64,000 nt of DNA from CBDHFN01 sp965262605 (GTDB lineage: Bacteria; Pseudomonadota; Alphaproteobacteria; JASGCL01). Below the pieces are notes generated by a model. That model searched no databases. It was given only the letters and a program-made list of their open reading frames with translations, and was not told the origin of the DNA. Positions 1-7,407 of the stretch are shown piece after piece. Position numbers and translations under genes: made by a program. Position 1 is the stretch's first letter. Every line of letters begins with the position of its first letter. The stretch is taken from the NCBI GenBank assembly GCA_965262605.1, contig CBDHFN010000003.1, positions 124,001 to 188,000 of the forward strand. The letters are read 5' to 3'.

Positions 1-190
1 ATCCCGTGTCATTAATATTGCCCTTGATAAATTTATAATTTTTATGATTTGTAAAATTTTCATGATTATTTTCATTGCCTGCATATGTTAATGCGTCTAA
101 ATTCACGCATAATTCATCATGCGATGGCAAAAATTCATGAATAAAATTAGTGCCGATAAATCCCGAACCACCGGTTATTAATATTGCCAT
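1..190 (-). CDS. rfbB: dTDP-glucose 4,6-dehydratase, N-terminal part (cut by window edge)
   Basis: This is the start of a reverse-strand gene that leaves the window at its left edge; 63 codons are visible. The protein begins MAILITGGSGFIGTNFIHEF, the Rossmann GGxGFIG dinucleotide-binding motif of extended short-chain dehydrogenases. The following segment with D-A-L-T-Y-A-G-N is typical of RmlB/RfbB, which converts dTDP-glucose to dTDP-4-keto-6-deoxyglucose in dTDP-L-rhamnose synthesis. Its ATG overlaps the end of rfbC by 13 bases, so the two are co-transcribed and probably translationally coupled. The exact substrate is inferred from that pairing, since other NDP-sugar dehydratases share the N-terminus. 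Confidence 0.85.
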   Translation of the reverse strand, partial: MAILITGGSGFIGTNFIHEFLPSHDELCVNLDALTYAGNENNHENFTNHKNYKFIKGNINDTG

Positions 191-729
191 TTTTCTGCCT
201 CTTGCCAATCAAGCCCGTTTTTATCTTTGTCGGATAGATTAAATTCACCCTGATAATGCCAATTTATATTTAAAAACTCATCGCTAAAATTAATGCTTCG
301 TTCAAATTCAGGCGCATAATAATCGGTTGTTTTATAATGAATTTCCGCATGTTCCGATAAAACGACAAAACCATGGGCGAAACCCTTGGGAATCCATAAT
401 TGTTTAAAATTTTCCGCCGATAAAACTTCGCCATGCCACTTGCCAAATGTTGGTGAAGTCCTGCGAATATCAACCGCAACATCGTATATTTCCCCGCTTA
501 TGACCCGCACTAATTTATCTTGAGCTTTGGGCGAAATTTGATAATGCAAGCCGCGCAAAACGCCCTTGGACGATTTTGATTGGTTGTCTTGGACAAAATT
601 TAAGGGCGCACCGATGATTTCTTGAAATTTATCAAGCCGAAATGATTCAAAAAAATACCCGCGCTTGTCGCCAAAAACCTTGGGTTCAATGATTAATAAA
701 TCGTGAATGTGTGTTTTAATGATATTCAT
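178..729 (-). CDS. rfbC: dTDP-4-dehydrorhamnose 3,5-epimerase
   Basis: A 183-residue cupin-fold epimerase of normal family length. It carries the N-terminal D-x-R-G-x-F-x-E-S-F signature (residues 21-30), the R-G-L-H-Y-Q motif with the catalytic base His62, and the downstream G-F-A-H-G-F segment. RmlC/RfbC inverts C3 and C5 of dTDP-4-keto-6-deoxyglucose, the third step of dTDP-L-rhamnose synthesis for surface polysaccharide. It is the first gene of a reverse-strand pair with rfbB. The rest of the pathway (rmlA, rmlD) is not visible and would lie to the left. No strong ribosome binding site is seen before its ATG. Confidence 0.93.
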   Translation of the reverse strand: MNIIKTHIHDLLIIEPKVFGDKRGYFFESFRLDKFQEIIGAPLNFVQDNQSKSSKGVLRGLHYQISPKAQDKLVRVISGEIYDVAVDIRRTSPTFGKWHGEVLSAENFKQLWIPKGFAHGFVVLSEHAEIHYKTTDYYAPEFERSINFSDEFLNINWHYQGEFNLSDKDKNGLDWQEAEKWQY

Positions 730-803
730 TATTTTTTCATAACAAATTATGTTTTTTTTTACAAGTCAAATTATTTATCAAAATTTATTTGGGGTATTTT
801 GCT

Positions 804-832
804 TATAATATTATGCGTGAAGCTGTCAAAAA
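804..832 (+). repeat. Dispersed intergenic repeat B, copy 1
   Basis: This 29-base element is matched at 38116-38144 with one mismatch. It starts with TATAAT and contains ATGCGTGAAGCTGTCAAAAA. The core GCG-Y-N-AAGC-(T)-GTCAAAA resembles the repeat A copies at 6797-6825 and 8970-8998. It lies in the 247-base spacer between the divergent rfbC and pyrH. I see nothing else of note there beyond AT-rich sequence and the pyrH ribosome binding site. Confidence 0.7.
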
Positions 833-976
833 TTATTTATAATTATTGAATTAAAATATATGCCGCATGAAGAAAAAGAAAAAATTTATTGGCGATTTTT
901 AGTATATATTTATTTAAAAATTGATTTTTACCCTATTAATTGATATGGATAAAAAAACAAGTTATAAGGAGTTGAT

Positions 977-1693
977 ATGCAGAATAATCACTGGCGCAGG
1001 GTAATGGTTAAAATTTCGGGTGAATCATTTATGGGCAGTGGCTCATATGGGCTTGAACCCAAAATGATAAGCCAAATTGGCGAAGAAATCCGCGAAGCGC
1101 ATCAGCGCGGTTATGAAATTTGCTTGGTTGTCGGTGGCGGTAATATTTTTCGTGGCATTGGCTCAGATGAATTAGGAATTTCACGCGATACAGGCGATTA
1201 TATGGGTATGTTAGCCACCATGATGAATTCGCTTGCCTTGCAGTCTATGTTAGAGAAAATGGGTTTGCAATGCCGCGTGCAATCGGCGATTCAAATGGAT
1301 GCGATTGCCGAACCATTTATTATCAGACGCGCATTGCGCCATTTGGAAAAAGGGCGAATCGTAATTTTTGGTGCTGGCTTGGGAAGCCCATTTCATACCA
1401 CCGATTCGGCGGCGGCACAACGAGCCGTGGAAATGAAATGCGATGTAATGCTTAAAGCGACGAAAGTTGATGGAATATATACTGCTGACCCGAAAAAAGA
1501 TAAAAATGCCACAAGATTTGAAAAAATTTCATACGACCAAGCGATTCAAATGGGTTTGCAAGTCATGGATGCTGGCGCGATAATTAAATGCCGTGAAAAT
1601 AATATGCCGATTGGCGTATTTTCAATTTTTGAACAAGGGCAATTGGGTAAAGTCCTTGATGGTTCGGGTAAATTTACCTTGGTGCATTATTAA
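977..1693 (+). CDS. pyrH: Uridylate kinase (UMP kinase)
   Basis: A 238-residue amino-acid-kinase family protein that phosphorylates UMP to UDP with ATP in the cytoplasm. Visible motifs are K-I-S-G-E (12-16), GGGNIFRG (53-60), D-Y-M-G-M-L-A-T (74-81) and KATKVDGIYTADP (160-172). The loop that is normally GTGNPFFTTD reads GLGSPFHTTD here (134-143), an unusual variant at the UMP-contacting region. The start is supported by AAGGAG at 966-971, six bases before the ATG. PyrH normally sits between tsf and frr; here it is followed, with a one-base TAATG overlap, by a sugar-nucleotide transferase. It may therefore be a relocated or second copy. Confidence 0.9.
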   Translation: MQNNHWRRVMVKISGESFMGSGSYGLEPKMISQIGEEIREAHQRGYEICLVVGGGNIFRGIGSDELGISRDTGDYMGMLATMMNSLALQSMLEKMGLQCRVQSAIQMDAIAEPFIIRRALRHLEKGRIVIFGAGLGSPFHTTDSAAAQRAVEMKCDVMLKATKVDGIYTADPKKDKNATRFEKISYDQAIQMGLQVMDAGAIIKCRENNMPIGVFSIFEQGQLGKVLDGSGKFTLVHY

Positions 1694-2727
1694 TGATTAA
1701 TGAAAATTTATTTGTTGCCCATGACGCGAATATCCGCACCGCGCTTGAAAAACTAAACGGCAATTCTTCGCAAATTGTCTGTGTTATTGATGAAAATCAA
1801 CGATTAATTGGCTTAATTACTGATGGTGATTTGCGCCGCGGCTTATTAAAAGGCATGATATTAGAAGATTCTATTATATCATTAATGAATGCTAACCCTT
1901 TAACAATGCCCAAAAATGCGACGCGTAGTGAAATTTTAGCCATCATGCGCGATAAAAAAATTCATCAAATGCCGATTATTGACGAAGATAGGCGCGTAAT
2001 TTCCCTGCATTTAATGGACGAAATCATCGGCGCAAGTATTAAGCCCAACCATGTAGTATTAATGGTCGGTGGCTTAGGCACAAGGCTTCGCCCGCTGACT
2101 GAAACTACACCAAAACCGCTGATTCCCATTGGCGGCAAGCCAATTTTATTGCGCATCATTGAAAATTTAAAAAGCCATGGATTTACGAAATTTTCGCTTT
2201 GCGTTAATTATAAACAAGAATTATTTCATGATTATTTTGGTGATGGCAAAAAATTTGCGTGCCAAATTGATTATATTCATGAAACGACGCGCATGGGGAC
2301 GGCGGGCGCGTTAAGCTTGTGGCAAAATCCCCCCCAAGAAGATTTTTTAGTAATGAATGGCGATATTTTAACCAATTTTGATTTTTCCTTATTGCTTAAT
2401 CATCATATTGCGCATCGTGCCATTGCCACGGTTGCCGTGCGCGATTATACATATCAAGTGCCTTTTGGTGTGATAACTGAACAAGACGGCGAAATGCTAA
2501 GTATCGTTGAAAAACCAAGCCAAAGCTATTTTATTAACGCGGGAATTTATGCGTGTAGCCCCAAAATTTTAGATTTTCTTGCAAAAGGCACACCCGATGA
2601 TATGCCGAATTTATTGCAACGGGTGCAAAAAAATATCCGCATCTTTCCCATTAAGGATTATTGGCTTGATATTGGCAGGTTTGAAGATTTAAAACGCGCC
2701 GAACAAGAATATAAAATGATTTTTTAA
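1693..2727 (+). CDS. CBS-domain nucleotidyltransferase (sugar-1-phosphate nucleotidylyltransferase family)
   Basis: A 344-residue fusion. Residues 1-115 form a CBS-domain pair (motifs L-I-T-D-G-D-L-R-R and H-Q-M-P-I-I-D). Residues 120-344 form a nucleotidyltransferase GT-A-like domain with the signature GGLGTRLRPLT (126-136), the K-P sugar-phosphate motif at 141-142, and M-N-G-D-I-L as the metal-binding aspartate region. Such enzymes join a sugar-1-phosphate to NTP to give an NDP-sugar; CBS pairs usually sense adenine nucleotides. Relatives occur in nonulosonic-acid and heptose clusters (PtmE/HddC-like), but the substrate cannot be read here. It shares one base with pyrH, so the two are coupled. 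The pairing suggests supply of UTP-derived or activated sugars, which is inference. Confidence 0.85.
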   Translation: MINENLFVAHDANIRTALEKLNGNSSQIVCVIDENQRLIGLITDGDLRRGLLKGMILEDSIISLMNANPLTMPKNATRSEILAIMRDKKIHQMPIIDEDRRVISLHLMDEIIGASIKPNHVVLMVGGLGTRLRPLTETTPKPLIPIGGKPILLRIIENLKSHGFTKFSLCVNYKQELFHDYFGDGKKFACQIDYIHETTRMGTAGALSLWQNPPQEDFLVMNGDILTNFDFSLLLNHHIAHRAIATVAVRDYTYQVPFGVITEQDGEMLSIVEKPSQSYFINAGIYACSPKILDFLAKGTPDDMPNLLQRVQKNIRIFPIKDYWLDIGRFEDLKRAEQEYKMIF

Positions 2728-2801
2728 TTTTTTGTCGCTAAATTAATAAGTTTATTGCTTGAATAAATAAAATAATCATGCTATATGATTTTGAGGGAAA
2801 A

Positions 2802-4298
2802 ATGCAAGAATTATTAAAATTACACGCAATTACCAAGAAATTTGGTGATTTAACGGCGAATGATGCCGTGGATTTTGCGATTAACAGTGGCGAAATTCAC
2901 GCGTTATTGGGTGAAAATGGCGCGGGAAAAAGCACCTTAGTCAAAATTATTTATGGTATTACCAAAAAAAATTCTGGTCAAATTTTATGGCAAGGAAGAG
3001 ATGTTAATTTTGACAACCCAAAAAAAGCGCGTCAAGCGGGCATTTGCATGGTTTTTCAACATTTTTCTTTAATACCAGCCTTGACAATTTATGAAAATAT
3101 TATCCTGTCTTTTGACAAAACACCCGATAATTTTCGCGAATTAATTATGGAAAAATGTCGTGAATACCAATTTAATTTTGATTTAGACCAAATTGTCGCG
3201 CAATTATCGGTCGGCGAATGCCAAAGGGTTGAAATTTTGCGTTGTTTAATGCAAAACCCAAAATTATTAATTATGGACGAACCGACTTCGGTGCTTACCC
3301 CGCAAGAAGCAGATGTTTTATTTGATATTTTACGCGATTTAGCCAAAAAAAATATGGCTATTTTATATATTTCGCACCGCTTAGAAGAAATAAGAGCCCT
3401 GTGCGACAAAGCAACTATCTTGCGCAATGGTAAAATTATCCAAGAAATCAACCCAAAAAATACTTCGCTTAATGAAATAGCCTCGTTGATGATGGGTGAG
3501 GAATTTACTAGCCATGAGCGCGCAAGTTATTTAAAATCTGATAGTGAAATAATTTTGCAATGCCAAAATCTTGATATTCAAGCAAAAAGCGCGGGGGAAA
3601 TTGCCCTTAAAAACATTAATTTTACCTGTAAAAAGGGGGAAATTTTGGGGATTGCAGGCTTGGCGGGTAATGGGCAAAATGAATTTTTTGCCGCCCTTAG
3701 CGGTGAGCAACCAACCCAAGAAAATGCCGTTTTATTGGCTGGCAAGCCCATTGGTAAAAAATCTGTGATTGAACGGCGTAAATTAGGCATGGGATTCGCT
3801 CCCGAAGAACGCAATGGGCATGCTGCTGTGCCGCAATTAAGTCTTTGGGAAAATGCGATAATTTCGCTTAAAGCCAACCCAAATTGCACAAAATTTGGCT
3901 TTATTGCCGAAAATTTTGTGGTTAATTATGCCAAAAATATCATTAAGCAATTTAAAGTAAAAACCCAATCGCATTGGCAATTTGCCAGCGCATTATCAGG
4001 GGGCAATTTACAAAAATTTATTATGGGGCGCGAAATTTTAACCAATCCCGAAGTTTTAATAATTAATCAGCCAACTTGGGGGGTGGATGCGGGAGCCGCC
4101 AAAATTATCCATCAAGCCATCGTGGAATTGGCAAAAAATGGCAGCGCCATCGTGGTTATTTCCCAAGACCTTGATGAATTAATGATATTAAGCGATGAAA
4201 TATCCGTGCTTTGTGAGGGTGAATTATCAAGGCAATTACCCATTAACGCTTGTAATAAACAACAAATTGGCTTATTAATGACAAAGGTTGCCGCATGA
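2802..4298 (+). CDS. ABC transporter ATP-binding protein, double-domain (nucleoside/simple-sugar importer type)
   Basis: A cytoplasmic ATPase of 498 residues with two ABC domains in one chain, the layout of the BmpA-linked nucleoside (NupO/YufO) and ribose (RbsA) importers. Domain 1 has Walker A GENGAGKST (37-45), signature LSVGE (135-139) and Walker B LLIMDEP (155-161). In domain 2 the Walker A region reads GLAGNGQNEF, the signature is LSGGNLQKF, and the Walker B end reads IINQPTWGVD, so it is degenerate, as is usual for this class. An in-frame ATG also exists at 2778. I prefer 2802 because GAGGG lies just upstream and the protein then begins like its family. The stop overlaps the permease start as ATGA. 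Confidence 0.87.
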   Translation: MQELLKLHAITKKFGDLTANDAVDFAINSGEIHALLGENGAGKSTLVKIIYGITKKNSGQILWQGRDVNFDNPKKARQAGICMVFQHFSLIPALTIYENIILSFDKTPDNFRELIMEKCREYQFNFDLDQIVAQLSVGECQRVEILRCLMQNPKLLIMDEPTSVLTPQEADVLFDILRDLAKKNMAILYISHRLEEIRALCDKATILRNGKIIQEINPKNTSLNEIASLMMGEEFTSHERASYLKSDSEIILQCQNLDIQAKSAGEIALKNINFTCKKGEILGIAGLAGNGQNEFFAALSGEQPTQENAVLLAGKPIGKKSVIERRKLGMGFAPEERNGHAAVPQLSLWENAIISLKANPNCTKFGFIAENFVVNYAKNIIKQFKVKTQSHWQFASALSGGNLQKFIMGREILTNPEVLIINQPTWGVDAGAAKIIHQAIVELAKNGSAIVVISQDLDELMILSDEISVLCEGELSRQLPINACNKQQIGLLMTKVAA

Positions 4299-5359
4299 TA
4301 TATTTCAAAAAACGCCATATTGCGTCTCAAAAAATGGTTTATATTGCCCCCTTAATTGCTTTTGGTGCCATGATTATCACGGCGGGAATTATTTTGGCGT
4401 TATATGGTATTGACCCGCTTAAAGGATTATTTGTATTTTTTATTGAACCATTAACGATTAAGCGAAGCTTGGCGGAATTGGCGATTAAAGCAACGCCCCT
4501 GATTTTATGCGCTTTGGGTTTAGCATTGGGTTATAAAGCGCAAATTTGGAATATAGGAGCCGAGGGGCAATTGACGATTGGCGCGATTTTTGCCGCCTTA
4601 ATCGGTATAAATTTTGCCGATGTTAGTAGTTTTTGGGTATTGCCTTTATTGTTAATTTCTGGGGCAATTGGCGGTTTTTTATATGCTATGATCCCTGCGA
4701 TTTTGAAATATAAATTTAATTGCAATGAAATATTAACTTCGTTAATGCTGGTTTATATTGCCGTTTTATTATTAAGTTATTTAATCACGGGACCATTAAA
4801 AAATCCCGCGGCTTATAATTTTCCAGAATCTATAACTTTTAGTGATTCCGCAGTGTTTAGTAAATTAATTCCCGGCACAAGATTTCATGCGGGCTTTTTT
4901 ATTGCTATTTTTGCCGTTTTGGGCATGTGGATTTTCACGGCAAAACATATTATCGGCTTTCAGCTTAAAGTCCTTGGCTTAGCCCCCAAAGCGGGTAAAT
5001 TTATGGGAATTCGTCCATCATTGGCAATATTTACTTGTTTTGGGATAACGGGTGCTTTATCGGGGCTGGCGGGTGCCATTGAATTAGCAGGTCCCATTAA
5101 ACAATTAATTCCCACTGTATCGCCCGGTTATGGTTTTGCCGCAATTATTGTCGCGTTTGTCGGGCGATTAAACCCATGGGGAATTTTGCTTGCGGGCTTT
5201 ATCTTGGCGCTTACCTATATCGGCAGTGATAATGCGCAAATTGCGTTTCGCACCCCCAATGCGGTTGGCAGTATTTTTCAAGCTTTATTATTATTTTATT
5301 TATTATCGGTGGATTTTTTAATCACTCATCGCGTGGTATTTGGTAAATCTGCCGATTGA
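4295..5359 (+). CDS. ABC transporter permease (nucleoside/simple-sugar importer, BPD_transp_2 type)
   Basis: A 354-residue inner-membrane protein with about nine or ten hydrophobic segments. The conserved block around residues 75-100 (A-L-G-L-A-L-G-Y-K-A-Q-I-W-N-I-G-A-E-G-Q) is the hallmark of the branched-chain/sugar permease superfamily, specifically the YufP/NupP side. It is translationally coupled to the upstream ATPase by a 4-base ATGA overlap. Importers of this class normally carry a second permease directly downstream and a BmpA-like lipoprotein; neither is present. The next gene is on the opposite strand, and their 3' ends overlap by 34 bases. Confidence 0.87.
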   Translation: MIYFKKRHIASQKMVYIAPLIAFGAMIITAGIILALYGIDPLKGLFVFFIEPLTIKRSLAELAIKATPLILCALGLALGYKAQIWNIGAEGQLTIGAIFAALIGINFADVSSFWVLPLLLISGAIGGFLYAMIPAILKYKFNCNEILTSLMLVYIAVLLLSYLITGPLKNPAAYNFPESITFSDSAVFSKLIPGTRFHAGFFIAIFAVLGMWIFTAKHIIGFQLKVLGLAPKAGKFMGIRPSLAIFTCFGITGALSGLAGAIELAGPIKQLIPTVSPGYGFAAIIVAFVGRLNPWGILLAGFILALTYIGSDNAQIAFRTPNAVGSIFQALLLFYLLSVDFLITHRVVFGKSAD

Positions 5360-6066
5360 CTTGCCTGCCATAATTGGTATTCGGCGCGCCATTCTTCGGC
5401 GAAATCTACTTTTTGGTAATTGGCGAACCAAGGACCCCCGCGCGTGTAATGAATTATTTTTGGGTTTAATGCTTTATCATAACTGCCTTCAAGCCAATTA
5501 TATGTCATCGGCAAAGCACCAATTTCATCATCATTTAACCAATAAAATCGGTGAAAATCGCGACCGGGCAAGGAATTTAATGCCACTAAATCAAGCTTTT
5601 GATTCGCATGGTGGCGCAAATTCCAAATCATCATAGACGACCAATTTTTGCGGGCGTATAATAATTGCGCTTGATTATCCATTTTAATGGTTTCTTTGGG
5701 TTGGTGGACATGGTGCACGCATTGCACGGCTTTGGTTTTATCAAATAATGCAAAAACTTCGGCTAAATCGCACCGAAATAAAAAATCGCAATCCGTGAAA
5801 ATTGCGCATTCGCCCGATAAATTTAAATATTGCATGAAAAATCGCGTAATTGCAAATTCGGTGCTCATCGGAGCTTGGGAAATTTCATCAAAAAGCAAAC
5901 CATCTTTGCGGCTTGTCTTGCGTTGATATAGCCCCGATTCTTGAAGTTGCGCCAATTTGATGGGGATAATATTTAACGCAATTGAGGCATGCCTTAACGC
6001 CGAAAATCTGGCGACTTCATATACTTCGGCTTCACGCGTATCAAAACCAATGCAAAGATTAAACAT
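5326..6066 (-). CDS. Glycosyltransferase-like protein of a type common in tailed phages
   Basis: A 246-residue protein with a predicted GT-A nucleotide-sugar fold. It has an N-terminal F-D-T-R-E strand motif, a D-C-D metal-binding triplet at 92-94 within A-I-F-T-D-C-D-F-L-F, and conserved segments A-P-M-S-T-E-F-A (65-72), ARKNWSSMMIWN, P-G-R-D-F-H-R-F and HYTRGGPW. From memory, proteins with the KMD...RKNWSS...GGPW pattern are frequent in podoviruses, siphoviruses and prophages; no search was run. It follows a 79-residue ORF with an 8-base overlap and converges on the ABC permease. The donor and acceptor are unknown. Confidence 0.7.
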   Translation of the reverse strand: MFNLCIGFDTREAEVYEVARFSALRHASIALNIIPIKLAQLQESGLYQRKTSRKDGLLFDEISQAPMSTEFAITRFFMQYLNLSGECAIFTDCDFLFRCDLAEVFALFDKTKAVQCVHHVHQPKETIKMDNQAQLLYARKNWSSMMIWNLRHHANQKLDLVALNSLPGRDFHRFYWLNDDEIGALPMTYNWLEGSYDKALNPKIIHYTRGGPWFANYQKVDFAEEWRAEYQLWQASQSADLPNTTR

Positions 6067-6298
6067 TTAAATCCAATTGCCCTGATTTATTGGGCGTGAT
6101 TTGAATGGCGCGGCTGGTTAATTGCTGAATATCTGGAATTTTAGTGCGGGGTTTAAACCTATCAAATTCATGGGGCAGTGTTTGATTAATCGTGCGAATA
6201 AACGCCGCCGCGGCTTGCGTTTCTGTATAAAGTTGCACCTTTAAAGTTGCCAATAAAATTGAGCGATTTCCTGCTGCTGCACCCGTTCTTAAAGCCAT
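6059..6298 (-). CDS. Small hypothetical protein (79 aa)
   Basis: I do not recognise this family. The protein is soluble-looking, with an Ala/Gly-rich start (MALRTGAAAGNRS), a central T-E-T-Q-A-A-A-A-F helix and a polar C-terminus. It is supported as a gene by an AGAGAG ribosome binding site just upstream of its ATG and by its 8-base overlap with the start of the glycosyltransferase-like gene, which suggests translational coupling. Because that partner is phage-type, this may also be phage-derived, but nothing in the sequence proves it. Confidence 0.55.
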   Translation of the reverse strand: MALRTGAAAGNRSILLATLKVQLYTETQAAAAFIRTINQTLPHEFDRFKPRTKIPDIQQLTSRAIQITPNKSGQLDLNV

Positions 6299-6438
6299 AA
6301 TTATCTCTCTCTAAATAAATACATAATGGTAATATAAAGTATTTAACCCTTAATTGCAAGTATTATTAAGCGGACTTCCCCATTTTTTTAGCGGGTATTT
6401 TATTTATAATGTTGTTGGTATTTTTGGGTGATTTATTA

Positions 6439-6455
6439 ATCACGAAAATATTAAA
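6439..6455 (+). repeat. Dispersed repeat D, copy 1
   Basis: ATCACGAAAATATTAAA occurs identically at 21969-21985. In both places it is preceded by a GGGTG motif and followed within about 15 bases by a GCGCTTGCGC or GTGCAAGCGC core. The matches therefore extend beyond the 17 identical bases and point to a common degraded element. Confidence 0.55.
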
Positions 6456-6487
6456 TTCGTGGCAGTTTGAGCGCTTGCGCTTTAATG

Positions 6488-6519
6488 GGATTAAAGGATT
6501 AAAGGATTGAAGGATTAGA
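6488..6519 (+). repeat. Tandem octamer repeat, four units of GGATTAAA
   Basis: Units read GGATTAAA, GGATTAAA, GGATTGAA and GGATTAGA. The array is non-coding (stop codons in the forward frames) and sits between a 79-residue ORF and a 57-residue ORF. It looks like simple slippage-type microsatellite sequence. Confidence 0.75.
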
Positions 6520-6552
6520 TTTTTAGGCTAATAAATTCTTTCTTTATGACTA

Positions 6553-6726
6553 TCAATACTTACCACCATCGATTACACCCTTAATTCGTGAACCATCAAT
6601 TGGTGCTGTATCTATTTTATTATCTAGTGCATTTATGGCATGTTGCATTTTCTCTATCTTTTTTTCTAGTTCATTAACTTTATCGCAAATTGCTAGAAAT
6701 TCAGCTTGGGTTGGCGTTTTTGTCAT
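6553..6726 (-). CDS. Small coiled-coil protein (57 aa), unknown function
   Basis: A short reverse-strand gene. An AAGGAG ribosome binding site lies about 8 bases before the ATG at 6726, and the 57-codon frame ends in TGA at 6553. The protein begins MTKTPTQAEFLAICDKVNEL. Residues 16-40 have heptad spacing of hydrophobics (V, L, I, M, I, L, I) interleaved with K and E, consistent with a short dimerising coiled coil. The tail is polar and Gly-rich (D-G-S-R-I-K-G-V-I-D-G-G-K-Y). No family is recognised. The good ribosome binding site and coherent heptads make it more credible than a chance frame. Confidence 0.6.
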   Translation of the reverse strand: MTKTPTQAEFLAICDKVNELEKKIEKMQHAINALDNKIDTAPIDGSRIKGVIDGGKY

Positions 6727-6796
6727 TTAATTCTCCTTAATTTATATTAAATAATTGAATGTTATATTAATTACAATTAAAGTCAAGAAAATTCTT

Positions 6797-6825
6797 TTAA
6801 TTTTATTTAAGCGCAAGCGTCAAAA
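6797..6825 (+). repeat. Dispersed intergenic repeat A, copy 1
   Basis: This is a 29-base exact match to 8970-8998, with core TTTAAGCGCAAGCGTCAAAA. The core resembles repeat B (GCG-Y-N-AAGC-T-GTCAAAA), and a diverged inverted copy lies near 6465-6484. Confidence 0.8.
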
Positions 6826-6862
6826 CGGGCGCTAATCGAAAAAATTCATGCTGTTTTATTTT

Positions 6863-6882
6863 GGGGGATTCCCCAAACCCCC
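6863..6882. repeat. GC-rich hairpin in AT-rich spacer
   Basis: GGGGG-ATTCCCCAAA-CCCCC forms a stem of five G-C pairs, with an alternative G4/C4 pairing inside the loop. It is flanked by TTTT before and TTAAAA after. It could act as a weak transcription terminator between the 57-residue ORF and the 111-residue ORF, but no proper U-tract follows. Confidence 0.45.
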
Positions 6883-7071
6883 TTAAAATATAATTAAAAT
6901 ATCGCTGATTTTCTGAAAATAAATTAGAAAAAAATAATTATAAAAACCCTTGATATTTATAGGTTTATTGTGAAAATATTGAATCAAAATTGATGAATTT
7001 TATTGCTTTTATTGAAATATTGGTTATGGTAATATTTATATATAAATTGTTCATTTTCAAACTGAGTTATC

Positions 7072-7407
7072 ATGCCAAATATCATTGCCTTAAAACAAAT
7101 TTTCAGATTAATTTATGCCCGCCATTATAAAATTATAACCACCGCGCAATATGAACGCAGTGTTTATAATAATTTTGAATTTAATACCAAGCAATTAATG
7201 GCATGGATTTGCAGCGATGCTTGCGCGATTGAATTGATGAATCTTGAAACCATCAATAATTGGTGCCGAATCACTATTGCGATACCAAGCCCGAAACATA
7301 CTAAATCAAAATATTTCACGCTCCAATTAGCCTTTGATGCTTTTCATAAAAAATTTCGGCTAGAATGCGTGCAACCCCATGCAAATCAAGAAATTTTCCC
7401 TAAATAA
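7072..7407 (+). CDS. Hypothetical protein (111 aa)
   Basis: I do not recognise this family. The 111-residue frame is basic and aromatic-rich at its N-terminus (Q-I-F-R-L-I-Y-A-R-H-Y-K). It contains W-I-C-S-D-A-C-A at 45-52 and a C-terminal L-A-F-D-A-F-H-K-K-F helix. There is no signal peptide or membrane segment. Its 3' end overlaps the pirin gene's 3' end by 8 bases in convergent orientation. Only a weak GAG precedes the start. Coding status rests mainly on length and on codon choice like its neighbours. Confidence 0.5.
   Translation: MPNIIALKQIFRLIYARHYKIITTAQYERSVYNNFEFNTKQLMAWICSDACAIELMNLETINNWCRITIAIPSPKHTKSKYFTLQLAFDAFHKKFRLECVQPHANQEIFPK

Larger units (their letters stand above)
6299..7071. 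other. Repeat-rich intergenic spacer (773 bases)
   Basis: This spacer holds one short reverse-strand gene (6553-6726) and a cluster of repeats: an inverted repeat CACGAA-N9-TTCGTG at 6441-6461 next to an inverted A-type core (TTGAGCGCTTGCGC), a four-unit octamer array (6488-6519), repeat A copy 1 (6797-6825), and a G5/C5 hairpin (6863-6882). No other coding signal was found. The stretch from 6883 to 7071 is AT-rich with no recognisable element. Confidence 0.6.

Noticed and set aside
860..943. 27-codon ORF upstream of pyrH
   Set aside because: No ribosome binding site, AT-driven composition, and no coupling to pyrH, which has its own good site.
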